The notes: generated by a model from the sequence alone, not told the origin. A stretch of 40,331 nucleotides of DNA from DAOSXA01 sp964526835 (GCA_964526835.1 CAZGMK010000030.1:1-40331), one strand, 5' to 3'. Positions 11,101 through 19,675 are shown, counted from the stretch's first letter. A program made the numbers and translations.

Positions 11101-11739
11101 CCTCTGGCGGAAGATGAGCGGTATTTCTGGCGGAGCCGGGCGTATGACGGATATGAGCACGGCGACTACTCGGAACCGGCCTCTTTTTATGTGAATGCCT
11201 CGAACCAGGCGCCCTCGGTATTCGACCTGATCGCTCCCGCCGACGGCGACACGGTCAGCGAGCCGTTTCCCTTGATGACCTGGCATGCCGCTTCCGACAG
11301 CGATCCGCTGGATCCAATCGAGTATTCGCTGTGGATATCCGAGGGTCCGTCCTTCACGACTTTCACTGAGATGAGTCGCCTGGTCGATACAGTTGAGTTT
11401 ACACCTCATCCGGTCGGGCAGAACCGGCACTTCTACTGGAAAGTCAAGGCCGTTGATCTGGCCGGCGCCGAGACGTGGTCGAGTCAAACCTATGAGTTCT
11501 ATTCGCCTCAGGAGGGCGGCCAGGGCTGCTGTCAGGTTCGTGGAGACACCAACAGCGATCAGAGTATAGATGTCAGCGATCTGGTCAGGCTGACAAGCTA
11601 CATGTTCCAAGGCGGGCCGGCGCCCGATTGCATGGATGAAGCCGATGTCAACGGAAACGGCTCAGGCCCCGACATATCCGATCTGGTCTACCTCGTCAGT
11701 TACATGTTCAGCGGCGGACCGCCTCCGCCGGCCTGCTGA
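8173..11739 (+). CDS. secreted M6-family metalloprotease with C-terminal dockerin
   Basis: A 1188-residue exported zinc protease of the M6 (immune inhibitor A) family. The catalytic motif is at residues 268-278, HEYGHYLGLPD: His268, Glu269 and His272, with a downstream Asp278. The catalytic domain spans about 80-460 and ends in a typical M6 section (YFLVENRRAVGYDSPIPASGLLIYHVDE). Then come a beta-sandwich section (460-590), a flavodoxin-like segment (GILVIDDDDGADWERAV, then FLDNGGNLFLTGQ, 595-790), two fibronectin-like domains (about 800-1110) and a dockerin pair (about 1120-1188, GDTNSDQSIDVSDLV and DVNGNGSGPDISDLV). I took GTG 8173 because AGGAGGTG (8160-8167) is well placed for it; ATG 8197 has no ribosome-binding site. 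The protein probably degrades extracellular protein. It converges on the isomerase gene. Confidence 0.92.
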   Translation: MPATRNNSMKLSIPSAAALLTVAILSLTAAAMPPHPDLVEQLRAEGRLHELAQRLEQAKARGVWSTDVASVDPRSPSGKALWVEPGEVDTFRVIVLLVDFSDNEAESGATFAQTADFEHLLFSSNPNDLHLSMTEFYEKNSYGGFYLIGDVAGWYRLPHTYAWYVQGQNGWGSYPQNAQGMAEDAILAADPDVDYSQYDNNGDGWIDGLFIVHAGPGAEQTGSSDQIWSHQWSLPTTLNLDGVSLRDYSMEPEEYQGIGIMTMGVFAHEYGHYLGLPDLYDTDYSSAGVGKWSLMAGGSWNASGNLPAFFDAWCKSQLGFLNPIDVEANMVDVDIPGSYDSSVAYRLWSDGQPGPQYFLVENRRAVGYDSPIPASGLLIYHVDETQGGNQDEWHPLVGIEQADGRNDLQNDVNSGDGGDVWSSQTASTFDDLSIPNTRDYSGSPTGTAVWNISPPGHSMTASFDINFWRPRFTLLGSDFDDAAFGNGNGIPEAGDTITFVFTLGNAWAPVDNVTGTLSCNNSDVTFVNPSANIGTIGTSGSGDNSADPITFTISTDFEPCIDSFFLEITSDNPQGGAWYGLELHLGEPGILVIDDDDGADWERAVTDVLQEHRIPFDVHNTAMQGSPTAILLSEYATVMWLTGDSRPDILSSSDIAAMQGFLDNGGNLFLTGQAILRQLDTDFPVFLSDYLKAEYSSDLLYPLINGVAGSPVGDGLSVRYASGTNQTDPQTMIPTGGSEPAFELPVGGVTGLTYEGSYRLVLFSFGLEGVSDNFVTSGYNTRADVLGRILDFFDDTQESHNPTVTDIWIEGEQLDHVTGDAPTFGWSTADTTGASVQQYQVKVGTGTYCNNRDNVWNPAVFTGDDSTVVYAGQAFEDGSEYSFSVRVYNGQSWSEFADITFRTNSIPPAGQALRPKDDTLVATPTPTLRGNFAADADGDNLTYEFEVFSDSAMTNLVASVTNLVLVSPPYQWEVDVPLAEDERYFWRSRAYDGYEHGDYSEPASFYVNASNQAPSVFDLIAPADGDTVSEPFPLMTWHAASDSDPLDPIEYSLWISEGPSFTTFTEMSRLVDTVEFTPHPVGQNRHFYWKVKAVDLAGAETWSSQTYEFYSPQEGGQGCCQVRGDTNSDQSIDVSDLVRLTSYMFQGGPAPDCMDEADVNGNGSGPDISDLVYLVSYMFSGGPPPPAC

Positions 11740-11771
11740 CGACTGCTTCGGATAGCATCACTTTCGAAAGG

Positions 11772-11793
11772 GCGGTCACCTCCAGGTGGTCGC
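11772..11793. terminator. likely bidirectional terminator between convergent genes
   Basis: Arms GCGGTCACCT and AGGTGGTCGC around CC, pairing fully if two G-U pairs are allowed, followed by TTCTCTC on the plus strand. It sits between the ends of the M6 protease (11739) and the isomerase (11820). Confidence 0.45.
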
Positions 11794-11819
11794 TTCTCTC
11801 AATGAGCCCGTTGAGATAC

Positions 11820-13310
11820 CTAAACGACGATTCGGTCCATGTCGGCGATCTGCTTGCGAATTCTGTCACCGCGCTCCTTATGGCCTGGTTTGCCGGCCAG
11901 CCCGAATACCGCCTTCTTGTAGGCCTCGACACCAGGCTGAACGAACGGATTGATGCCCGCCAAGTAACCGGACAGGGCCACCGACATCTCCATTAGGTAG
12001 TAGAGTTGTCCCATATTGAAAGCGTTGCGCATTGGAATGCGAATGGTCATATTGGGGACTCCTCCCTGAAAATGAGCCCAGGCCGGCCCCTCTACAACCA
12101 GCCGGTTGACGGAGTTCATGTCTGCGCCGGCAAGATAATTCAGTCCGTCCGGGTCTTCGCGGTCCCCTGGAATCGCAACGCGGTTGTCGCTCTCGACCAA
12201 ATGCAGGAAGGTCTCTATCATATTGCGGTGGCCCTCCTGGACCATCTGACCGTTGGCATGCAACTTCTCCGAGTACATAGACGGCGATACCCACATTCCG
12301 TGTCCTCGTTGTCCTTCGCTCTCCGGAAAAAGCTGCTCCATCCAGCGAGTCGTATTGTAGATTGCCGCCGAGTTGGTGGCGACCACTTCGATCCGCTTAC
12401 CCTTCTGGTGAGCCAGATGACGAACCGCCGCATGGGCCATGGCCGGATTGGACCACAGATCATCGTGATCGGTACGCCCCTTCATATGGCTGAATCCCGC
12501 GGCAAATTCATGGATGTCGATTCCAGCCACGGCGAGCCCGAAAAGGCCCACGTCGGTCAGCACTGAGAACCGTCCGCCGATATCGTCGGGCACGACGAAA
12601 GTCTGAAAGCCCTTCTTCTCAGCCAAATGACGGAGGGCTCCCTTGTTCGCGTCGGTGGTGGCAATGATGTACTCCCCGGCGCCGTCACCCAGTTCCTCCT
12701 CAAGCATTCGCCGCAGAATCCGAAAGGCCAGCGCCGTCTCTGTCGTAGTACCCGACTTCGATATGACATTCAGGCCGATTCGCTTTCCGCGCAGGCAGTC
12801 GAGGGTATCTCGAAAGAAGTCCGGGTCGGTATTTTGACCCAGGAAGTAGATCTCTGGCGCGCCTCCCCGTTCTTCCCGCGAAAGCTGATTGAACCAGGTG
12901 TGAGTAAGAGCCTTAAACGTCGACTCAATGCCCAGGTAGGATCCGCCGATACCGAGCGACACGAAGGCATCTATACCATCGGAGAGATGATCTGCGACCT
13001 CCCGGACCCTGTCCAAGTGTTCGCGAGTCAGGGTCTCCGGAAGCGTCTGCCAACCCAGCATGGGCGTGTCGCCGTCGAGGCAATCACCTTGCCGATCAGC
13101 CAGCTTGCGACGGGCCAGCGCTACTGAATCGGCGATGTTATCGATCTCCCGGCGCTCTATAAACGGCGTGCCGTCGGCGCCGTTCAGCATGTAGGTCAGG
13201 TCCAGCTCGAGCCGATTGACCCTGCGAAACTCCCGGGACGGCTCGAAATTCGATGCGCCAGTGGCCTTATGGCGATTAATCGTGACGTTATCATCATCAA
13301 GTCGCAGCAT
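11820..13310 (-). CDS. pgi: glucose-6-phosphate isomerase
   Basis: A 496-residue cytoplasmic enzyme that interconverts glucose 6-phosphate and fructose 6-phosphate in glycolysis and gluconeogenesis. Two sugar-isomerase (SIS) domains are present, with GIGGS (120-124), ISKSGTTTET (183-192) and the family signature DIGGRFSVLTDVGLF (243-257). The C-terminal signature is INPFVQPGVEAYKKA, whose Lys is the conserved catalytic-site lysine of the family. I chose ATG 13310 because AAGGAGGAACA lies directly upstream; the frame stays open a further 26 codons without a better start. A 19-base dyad lies at 13334-13352, just upstream. It is the only central-metabolism gene in the window and supports a chromosomal location. 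Confidence 0.96.
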   Translation of the reverse strand: MLRLDDDNVTINRHKATGASNFEPSREFRRVNRLELDLTYMLNGADGTPFIERREIDNIADSVALARRKLADRQGDCLDGDTPMLGWQTLPETLTREHLDRVREVADHLSDGIDAFVSLGIGGSYLGIESTFKALTHTWFNQLSREERGGAPEIYFLGQNTDPDFFRDTLDCLRGKRIGLNVISKSGTTTETALAFRILRRMLEEELGDGAGEYIIATTDANKGALRHLAEKKGFQTFVVPDDIGGRFSVLTDVGLFGLAVAGIDIHEFAAGFSHMKGRTDHDDLWSNPAMAHAAVRHLAHQKGKRIEVVATNSAAIYNTTRWMEQLFPESEGQRGHGMWVSPSMYSEKLHANGQMVQEGHRNMIETFLHLVESDNRVAIPGDREDPDGLNYLAGADMNSVNRLVVEGPAWAHFQGGVPNMTIRIPMRNAFNMGQLYYLMEMSVALSGYLAGINPFVQPGVEAYKKAVFGLAGKPGHKERGDRIRKQIADMDRIVV

Positions 13311-13333
13311 TGTTCCTCCTTGTTGAGCCCAAG

Positions 13334-13352
13334 ATCGAACGGCCCGTTCGAT
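13334..13352. promoter_or_regulatory. inverted repeat upstream of pgi
   Basis: ATCGAACGG-C-CCGTTCGAT, a perfect dyad with 9-base arms and a 1-base centre, 23 bases before the pgi start codon. The very short centre fits a protein-binding operator better than an RNA hairpin. The regulator is unknown. Confidence 0.45.
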
Positions 13353-13436
13353 GTCGCAACTAACAAAGTGAATCTGATGATGGACCATTGGTTCCGGCTG
13401 CAGCTGACAGCGTATAAGACTACAGATGATCGGCGA

Positions 13437-13464
13437 TTGACAAGATCGCGGATATGGCTATATT
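13437..13464 (+). promoter_or_regulatory. sigma70-like promoter of dockerin gene
   Basis: Consensus TTGACA at 13437-13442, 16-base spacer, TATATT at 13459-13464. It points to the dockerin gene at 13607 and implies a leader of about 135 bases. Confidence 0.6.
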
Positions 13465-13606
13465 GGGGCAGCGGCGGTCAGGCTTGGCGAGATCGGGCTG
13501 TTCCGCCGGACGATACAGGGGCCAACGATACGCTCACTTCGACGTTGCCCCGCTGATAGTCTCACGGATAGTGACTCAACGTACCAACTTACTGAATCGG
13601 ATTCAC

Positions 13607-14401
13607 ATGAAGCGTTCACTGGTGCTTAGCGCCGCTTATCTCCTCGTAATGGCCGCCTCGATCTCCGCCCAGACGGAGATCGAGTTGTCTCGCGTCAACG
13701 GACTGATTTCTGAGGGCGTATTGGATCGAGACCGGACCCCCACATTTGTGTTCCGCCTGACTAACGGCACAGCGCACGTGGTCATCGGTGCGACTACCGG
13801 GTTCAGGGTATACTCGCCCGACGGCGCCCTGTGGGACACGACCATCATTGACACCACTTCCAATCTGGGCCGGGGCGAGTTTCCCATGGGTCTGTATCTG
13901 CGCCACTTCAGCGCCGACGGCGCCATCGCTGATACTGTAGGATTCCTCGGAGTGGGCGAAAACATCGGGTTACCGACTGGATTGGAGGCCGGCTATAGCG
14001 AGGAGGGTCTCTCTGTCACTATCGGACCGTTCCCGGATGAAGCCCGCGGGAAGACCATCTGCATCGATTCGTCCTTCTTCTACAACGGCGGCGTCTGGAA
14101 ATGGGTGCTAAGCGAGCCCAGCGAAGTGATCCCGTCGTGGGATGGGCCGCACTGCTACCGCGTTGAATGCTGCGAACGACCGGGGGACATCGATGACAAC
14201 GGCTCGCCGACTCCCGATATCTCGGATCTGGTCTACGCTGTGAGCTTCATGTACCTGGGCGGACCTCCTCCTCCCTGCCCCGAGCAGATGGACGTAAATG
14301 GCAGCGGCGGCATACCCGATGTCTCCGACCTGGTCTACCTTGTCGACTACATGATGCTGGGCGGACCGCCACCAGAACCATGCCCGGGAATCCTGAAATA
14401 G
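13607..14401 (+). CDS. secreted dockerin-domain protein
   Basis: A 264-residue exported protein. ATG 13607 begins a signal peptide (MKRSLVLSAAYLLVMAASISA); there is no clear ribosome-binding site. The upstream frame is open to 13454, but that extension has no export signal. Residues about 22-190 form one unnamed beta-rich domain (TPTFVFRLTNGTAHVVIG, then TTGFRVYSPDGA). I see no catalytic motif in it. The C-terminus carries two dockerin-like repeats, GDIDDNGSPTPDISDLVYAV and MDVNGSGGIPDVSDLVYLV, each followed by a GGPPP turn. It probably shares a fate (surface attachment or secretion) with the other dockerin proteins at 7331, 8173 and 32355. Confidence 0.82.
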   Translation: MKRSLVLSAAYLLVMAASISAQTEIELSRVNGLISEGVLDRDRTPTFVFRLTNGTAHVVIGATTGFRVYSPDGALWDTTIIDTTSNLGRGEFPMGLYLRHFSADGAIADTVGFLGVGENIGLPTGLEAGYSEEGLSVTIGPFPDEARGKTICIDSSFFYNGGVWKWVLSEPSEVIPSWDGPHCYRVECCERPGDIDDNGSPTPDISDLVYAVSFMYLGGPPPPCPEQMDVNGSGGIPDVSDLVYLVDYMMLGGPPPEPCPGILK

Positions 14402-14482
14402 GCCCCGGCCTGCCTCAGGATAATCTCCGCACCAATCGCCGATTGAGGTCGACCCCAACAGCGCCGGTGCTTAGATTGCGGC

Positions 14483-15673
14483 ATGACTGATAATTCAACT
14501 TCCTTTGATGATTCGAATGGGCCCGCGGACATCGTCGCCAAAACACTCTCAGGCCTCGAAACTGTGCTCGCCAACGAGATGTCCGCACTGGGCGCGGGCA
14601 TGGTCAAACCGGCGCGTCGGGCGGTAACCTGCCGGGGCAGCCGTGAGGTGCTGTACCGCCTAAGCCTGTGGAGTCGTTGTGCGACTCGTTTGCTGGTTCC
14701 CATCCATCAGGCTCGCGTTTTCGATCCCGACCAACTCTACGAGCAGGTTGGGCGAATCGACTGGTCAAGGCGCCTCACCCCGGGACAGACCTTTGCAGTC
14801 GACGCCACCGTTGCAGGCTCGCGGCTGACCCACTCGCAATTCGTAGTCCAGAGAACCAAGGACGCGATCGTCGATCAGCTTCGGCGGGGCTTCGGTCGAC
14901 GTCCATCCGTGGACAGGCATCACCCGGACTTGCGGATCAACGTTCACCTGGTCGGCAATCATCTGACATTGTCGATGGATGCGTCGGGCGAGCCGTTGTC
15001 GCGTCGCGGCTACCGAACCGAAGCGGGGCGGGCCCCGCTCAATGAGTCCCTGGCGGCCGGGATAATCAGGTTGTCAGGATGGGAGGGTCGAACTTCGTTT
15101 GTGGATGGTATGTGCGGATCAGGTACGCTGGCCATCGAGGCGGCAATGATGGCAATGAACCTCGCCCCCGGCCTGAACCGACGCTTCTGCTTCATGAACT
15201 GGCCGGACTACGATGAGCAGATGTGGCGACAGCTGACCGACGAGGCCCGCAGCAAGGTCCAGACTGATGAGTTGCCGGTGATCATCGGCGGCGACCGCGA
15301 CGGAGCGGTACTGGAGCAGGCTCGCTCCAATGCGCGTCGAGCTGGGGTGGCCGGGTCGATCCGGTTTGTCCATAGTGCCTTCGAAGATCTGGAGCCGCCC
15401 GCCGAGCCCGGTCTGGTTATTATGAATCCGCCGTACGACGAGCGTTTGGAGGCGACCGACATAGAAGGCGCCTATCGCACGATTGGCGATACGCTCAAAC
15501 AGCGCTATTCCGGCTGGACGGCCTGGATTCTCACCGGTAACCTCAAGGCCGCCAAACGAATCGGCTTGCGCCCATCCCAACGCATCCAGCTGCAGATTCC
15601 TCCTCTGGAGTGTCGCCTGCTTAAGTTCGAGCTGTATCATGGAAGCCGCAAAGGTCAGAAACGCCCCCAATAA
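14483..15673 (+). CDS. THUMP-domain class I rRNA methyltransferase (RlmL/YpsC type)
   Basis: A 396-residue S-adenosylmethionine-dependent RNA methyltransferase. Residues about 15-80 match the ferredoxin-like N-terminal domain (VAKTLSGLETVLANEM), 80-165 the RNA-binding THUMP domain, and 175-390 the Rossmann methyltransferase. The SAM-binding motif is DGMCGSGTLAIEAA (from residue 208) and the catalytic motif is NPPYDERL (315-322). Members methylate guanine N2 in 23S rRNA; E. coli RlmL modifies G2445, and this protein has the length of the methyltransferase half of RlmL. The exact target is inferred. No ribosome-binding site is visible; a TTAGAT at 14471-14476 lies 6 bases before ATG, so the transcript could be leaderless, but no -35 matches. 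Confidence 0.88.
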   Translation: MTDNSTSFDDSNGPADIVAKTLSGLETVLANEMSALGAGMVKPARRAVTCRGSREVLYRLSLWSRCATRLLVPIHQARVFDPDQLYEQVGRIDWSRRLTPGQTFAVDATVAGSRLTHSQFVVQRTKDAIVDQLRRGFGRRPSVDRHHPDLRINVHLVGNHLTLSMDASGEPLSRRGYRTEAGRAPLNESLAAGIIRLSGWEGRTSFVDGMCGSGTLAIEAAMMAMNLAPGLNRRFCFMNWPDYDEQMWRQLTDEARSKVQTDELPVIIGGDRDGAVLEQARSNARRAGVAGSIRFVHSAFEDLEPPAEPGLVIMNPPYDERLEATDIEGAYRTIGDTLKQRYSGWTAWILTGNLKAAKRIGLRPSQRIQLQIPPLECRLLKFELYHGSRKGQKRPQ

Positions 15674-15688
15674 AGAGTGAAATTTCTA

Positions 15689-15705
15689 AACGGCAGCGAG
15701 CCGTT
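15689..15705 (-). terminator. possible terminator of the mechanosensitive channel gene
   Basis: AACGGC-AGCGA-GCCGTT hairpin. On the minus strand it is followed by a T-rich run (TAGAAATTTC). It lies between the convergent methyltransferase and channel genes. A second small hairpin (AACTCT-GACCGA-AGAGTT) is at 15750-15767. Confidence 0.35.
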
Positions 15706-15793
15706 GGCCGTCTGTCAGGCAGTGCGACCAATGGGCCGCAATCGGAAGGAACTCTGACCGAAGAGTTTCACATACACGCTCAGATGAAGAGAT

Positions 15794-17092
15794 TCATCGA
15801 TCGGCGGCGCTGTCCCCGGCGCCGCCGTTCCCATTGCGGATTCGCCCGCTTCCGTCTGCCGGGGAGGCCAGTCTCTGAATATCCCCTCCGGTAGGACTCT
15901 GAAACACTCTTAGTTCGAACTCCGGGATGACCGCCAGTATATGATCGAATATGTCTGCCTGGATCGACTCGTAGAAGGTCCAGCGCTGGTCGGTGCTGAA
16001 GGCGTAGATTTCGATCGGCAGCCCCTCCGGTCCCGGCGCCAGATGTCGCACCATGTGGGTAAGGCCGTCGTGGACCATGGGGTGGTGCTCGAGGTAGGCC
16101 GCTACGTAGGCTCGGAAGGTACCCAGATTGGTCAGGCGTCGGCCGTTGATTACTTCGGTCAGGTCGATCTCGTGAGTTCGGTTGTATTCCTCGATTTCGG
16201 CCAGCTTCTCATCGATGTAGCCGCCGAGGTACTGGAACTTGCGGAACCTATTCAGCATTGCTTCGTCACAGAATTTCACGCTGGTCATATCCAGATGCAC
16301 AGACCTCTTCATCCGCCGCCCACCGGATTCGGTCATCCCTCGCCAGTTCTTGAAGGACTCCGAAATCAGAGCATAGGTCGGGATCGTAGTAATGGTCTTG
16401 TCCCAGTTGCGGACCTTCACAGTGTGCAGCGATATGTCGATGACGGGTCCGTCGGCGCCGTATTTCGGCATCTCGATCCAGTCATCGATCCGGACCATAT
16501 CATTGGCGCTGAGCTGGACGCTCGCCACAAACCCGAGGATCGTGTCCTTGAAGACCAGGATCACGACCGCCGTCATGGCCCCGAAACCCGACAGCAGCAA
16601 CCACGGAGAGCGATCGAGAATCACCGAAATCGCCACCAACCCAATGAAGATAAACAGGATGATCTTGGCGATCTGGAGATAGCCTCGGATAGGACGCTGA
16701 CGAGATATCTTGAAGTCGCGATATATGTCCCCGATGGCATTCAGGAAGGAGTTGAGCACGAATATGCCGGTCAGCAGCATATACACAATGCAGGCCCGCT
16801 CGATCAGACTCTGGACGGGACCGAATAAGCCGGCCGCGGCATAGATCACCATAGCCGGGGCCAAGTGCGCCAGGTGATGGAATACTCGACGCTCGATCAG
16901 CGCGTCATCCCATCGGGTGCTGGTGCGCTTCACGATCGCCTGAACAACTGTCAGTACAATGCGCCTGGCAACCACGTGAACCAACCAGGCGCCGACAGCC
17001 ACTAACAGTGCGGCCAGTACCCAACCGCCCTGATCGGCCATCTCCGGCGGCAATCCCTGGCGCTCAAGCCACTGTTCCAGTGCATTCAACAT
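15794..17092 (-). CDS. mechanosensitive ion channel, YbdG/MscM type
   Basis: A 432-residue inner-membrane channel of the MscS superfamily that opens under membrane tension to release solutes. About five hydrophobic segments are visible (25-45, 75-110, 140-162 and the pore helix at 165-200). The pore helix is LLLSGFGAMTAVVILVFKDT, followed by ILGFVASVQLSANDM and the beta domain (VRIDDWIEMPKYGADGPVID, then VRNWDKTITTIPTYALI). Length and the long cytoplasmic tail match E. coli YbdG (about 415 residues), a miniconductance channel, rather than the shorter MscS. The C-terminus is a low-complexity tail rich in Gly and Asp. The divergent acyltransferase gene starts nearby, so the short gap must hold promoters for both. 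Confidence 0.92.
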   Translation of the reverse strand: MLNALEQWLERQGLPPEMADQGGWVLAALLVAVGAWLVHVVARRIVLTVVQAIVKRTSTRWDDALIERRVFHHLAHLAPAMVIYAAAGLFGPVQSLIERACIVYMLLTGIFVLNSFLNAIGDIYRDFKISRQRPIRGYLQIAKIILFIFIGLVAISVILDRSPWLLLSGFGAMTAVVILVFKDTILGFVASVQLSANDMVRIDDWIEMPKYGADGPVIDISLHTVKVRNWDKTITTIPTYALISESFKNWRGMTESGGRRMKRSVHLDMTSVKFCDEAMLNRFRKFQYLGGYIDEKLAEIEEYNRTHEIDLTEVINGRRLTNLGTFRAYVAAYLEHHPMVHDGLTHMVRHLAPGPEGLPIEIYAFSTDQRWTFYESIQADIFDHILAVIPEFELRVFQSPTGGDIQRLASPADGSGRIRNGNGGAGDSAADR

Positions 17093-17185
17093 CGATACAA
17101 CATATTGTCATCGTATGGGTGCTTGCGCAACCGCAAAATTAAAGACCGGATACACTCAAGCCGACATATACTAAAACGATCGTCA

Positions 17186-17851
17186 ATGCCAGCATTCGCC
17201 GGGCAACTATACGTGAACACGAGAAAACTTGTCAAAGTCCCGATAACTGCTCTGCTGTACGTCCTGGTCCTGCCCCTCGGACTTAGTGCGCGACTGGCCT
17301 GGCGTCTATTCCGCGTCTATGAACTCTTCGAGATGTTCGCCCACCTTGTAGCGCTTGCGCCGGGTCGACCCGGCAACTGGCTGCGTGGCTGCTACTATCA
17401 TCAAACCCTCACAAAGTCTCACCTATACAATAACTATGATTTCGGCACAGTTGTCACTAAGCCGGGCACACGCATAGGGCCCGGTGTCGGGATCAGCAAA
17501 TACTCCTCTATCGGTCTGGCGGATATCGGTGAAGGTGTCGTTATCGCGGGGTACGTATCGATCCTGTCGGGAAGATACCAGCATAACCTCACTGATCCTG
17601 ATCGTCCCATTTACGATCGCGATGACAGCTTCCGCCGCATTCAGATCGGCCCGAATTCGTATATCGGAGAGCACGCCACGATAATGGCCGATATCGGTCA
17701 GCGGACTATCGTCGGGGCGGGCTCGATTGTGGTTAAGCCGCTTCCGGACTACGTAGTGGCTGTGGGCAACCCGGCCCGCGTCATCCGGGAACGACGGGGC
17801 GCCGAGAGGCCGGGGGAATCTATCGACAACGAATCCAATCCTTCCGGCTGA
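17186..17851 (+). CDS. hexapeptide-repeat acyltransferase
   Basis: A 221-residue protein of the left-handed beta-helix acyltransferase superfamily. A hydrophobic N-terminal segment (KVPITALLYVLVLPLGLSAR) suggests membrane association. From about residue 90 the hexapeptide pattern runs: GTVVTKPGTRIGPGVGISKY, then IGEGVVIAGYVSIL, IGPNSYIGEHATIM and VGAGSIVVKPLPDYVVAVG, ending in the usual GNPARVIRER. Enzymes of this class O-acetylate sugars or capsule and LPS intermediates; the substrate is not evident. ATG 17186 is my choice; the open frame extends to 17105 with no better start. TATACT at 17167-17172 is a candidate -10 box, with no convincing -35. Confidence 0.8.
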   Translation: MPAFAGQLYVNTRKLVKVPITALLYVLVLPLGLSARLAWRLFRVYELFEMFAHLVALAPGRPGNWLRGCYYHQTLTKSHLYNNYDFGTVVTKPGTRIGPGVGISKYSSIGLADIGEGVVIAGYVSILSGRYQHNLTDPDRPIYDRDDSFRRIQIGPNSYIGEHATIMADIGQRTIVGAGSIVVKPLPDYVVAVGNPARVIRERRGAERPGESIDNESNPSG

Positions 17852-17974
17852 TGCCGCCATAAACGATTCCGGTGATTTCAGGCGTCCGGTCTTCCCCGGA
17901 TCGCCATTGCGAGTGCAACAGCAATCAACTACCTTGCGGGCAGTCTTGACCTGTACCCTTTTCCGGAGGCGGCG

Positions 17975-19534
17975 ATGCGGTGTGTTGTGGTCGGTTTTAT
18001 CACCTGGTGCCTGTTCTCAATAGCGTCTGCGGAGGATTACGAATCGATTGACTCGAGCGCAATTGACTCGGTCCTCCTGAGGGCCGGCGATAACCGTGGC
18101 CAGCTCGAAGAAGTGCTGCGGCATTATACGTCGGATGAAGACTCCCTCAAACATCGTGCCGCCCGTTTCCTCATTGCCGGTATGGGAGATCACAGCTACG
18201 TCACTTACCGCCTGACGGACACCGCCGGGAACACGATCCCGTTCGACGCCGAGTCGTTTTCTTCCTACGACTCCCTGCTGACCGCCTTCCATTCGCTCGA
18301 AGAGACTCACGGCCCGCTTGAGTTCGAACGCGACAGGCGATTGTATGATGCAGAGACTATCACCGCCGATTTCCTCATTGGAAACATTGACCTGGCTTTC
18401 CGGGCCTGGCGCGAATACCCCTGGGCGCACTTTCTGACCTTCGATCAGTTCTGCCACTTCGTCCTGCCCTACCGCGGCAGCAATGAGCCCCTGGAGCCGT
18501 GGCGTCAGTATTTCCTGAACCGGTATGCCTGGGTGGCCGACTCGACCCGGGAGCCGATCGACGCAGCCCGGCTGGTCAACCGCGACGTCCGCTCGTGGTT
18601 CGGCTTCGACCGTCGCTATTACTATCACCCCACCGATCAAGGTCTGGCTGAGATGCTTGAATCGGGCCTCGGGCGCTGCGAGGACATGACCAATGTAACG
18701 ATTTACGCGATGCGGGCCATCGGGCTGGGTGTGACCTCCGACTACACCCCCCATTGGGGCAATGCCAACAACAACCATGCCTGGAACGCTATCCTGCTAC
18801 CCGATGGGAAAGCCGTATCGTTCATGGGCGCCGAAGCCGATCCCGGCGAATACACATTGGTCAACCGACCGGCCAAGGTCTACCGCAAGACGTTTTCTCC
18901 CCAATTGAGCAACCTGGCCTTCGCAGATCACCCGCAGGAGAAAGTCCCGCGCTGGCTGGGCGGCAAAAACTACCGGGATGTCACGGCCGACTACCTGGAT
19001 CCTGTTGACGTCCTCGTGGAACTTGAGGCGCCGATTCCGGACTCGGTCGGAATTGCCTATCTCTGCGTCTACAACTGGGGGCGTTGGCAGGCCATCCACT
19101 GGGGCCGCCTCAATGGCAAGAACGTGACATTCACTGCCATGGGCCCTGAGATTCTGTACATACCAGCCCTCTACCTTGACGAGGTCATACGGCCATGGGG
19201 CAATCCGTTCATTCTGCACCACGACGGCGTCGTCAGCACGTTGGAGGGTCAGGAGGACATGCCGACCAGCATGACCCTGACTCATACTACCGGTACGCGG
19301 CTGGCCAATTCGACCGATGTGCGGTTTCTCGAACCGATCCGGGACGGCATCGAATACGAGTTGCAGTTCTGGGATCATGGCTGGAAGCCGGTGGCGAACG
19401 GCCGGGCAGCAGGACAATCGATAATCTTCGGCAACATCCCGGGCGGAGGACTCTACCGCCTGATGTCGCCGGATTCCGACGGCGACCAGGAGCGTCCGTT
19501 CACTTTCCAGACCGGCAGTCAGGTGTGGTGGTAG
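17975..19534 (+). CDS. secreted transglutaminase-like protein
   Basis: A 519-residue exported protein with a signal peptide (MRCVVVGFITWCLFSIASA) after a ribosome-binding site, GGAGGCGG. The middle holds a papain-fold transglutaminase-like core: LESGLGRCEDMTN with Cys235, and NANNNHAWNAILLPDG with His268 and a following Asp. In bacteria such domains are usually proteases or amidases acting on cell-wall peptides or peptide bonds rather than cross-linkers. About 110 residues of helical sequence precede the core. The region after 330 is beta-rich, with a dyad of carboxypeptidase-like sandwich segments (VLVELEAPIPDSVGIAYLCV). It ends convergent with the HTH regulator. The exact reaction is not known. 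Confidence 0.8.
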   Translation: MRCVVVGFITWCLFSIASAEDYESIDSSAIDSVLLRAGDNRGQLEEVLRHYTSDEDSLKHRAARFLIAGMGDHSYVTYRLTDTAGNTIPFDAESFSSYDSLLTAFHSLEETHGPLEFERDRRLYDAETITADFLIGNIDLAFRAWREYPWAHFLTFDQFCHFVLPYRGSNEPLEPWRQYFLNRYAWVADSTREPIDAARLVNRDVRSWFGFDRRYYYHPTDQGLAEMLESGLGRCEDMTNVTIYAMRAIGLGVTSDYTPHWGNANNNHAWNAILLPDGKAVSFMGAEADPGEYTLVNRPAKVYRKTFSPQLSNLAFADHPQEKVPRWLGGKNYRDVTADYLDPVDVLVELEAPIPDSVGIAYLCVYNWGRWQAIHWGRLNGKNVTFTAMGPEILYIPALYLDEVIRPWGNPFILHHDGVVSTLEGQEDMPTSMTLTHTTGTRLANSTDVRFLEPIRDGIEYELQFWDHGWKPVANGRAAGQSIIFGNIPGGGLYRLMSPDSDGDQERPFTFQTGSQVWW

Positions 19535-19646
19535 CGGATGCTCCGATTGATTACGGAAGACGCCGACATAAAGCCCCCCCCGGCGGCCCCCCTCCTCCAA
19601 CCACACCTATTCCAAATGTATGGGTTACATGACCATTATCGGAAGA

Positions 19647-19675
19647 CCACCTGCCAATTGCTGGCAGTGGTTTTC
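19647..19675. terminator. bidirectional terminator
   Basis: CCACCTGCCA-ATTGC-TGGCAGTGG with a single bulged base, followed on the plus strand by TTTTC. It separates the convergent transglutaminase-like gene (+) and HTH regulator (-). A T-rich tract (19693-19712) follows, which reads as an A-rich entry on the minus strand. Confidence 0.7.
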
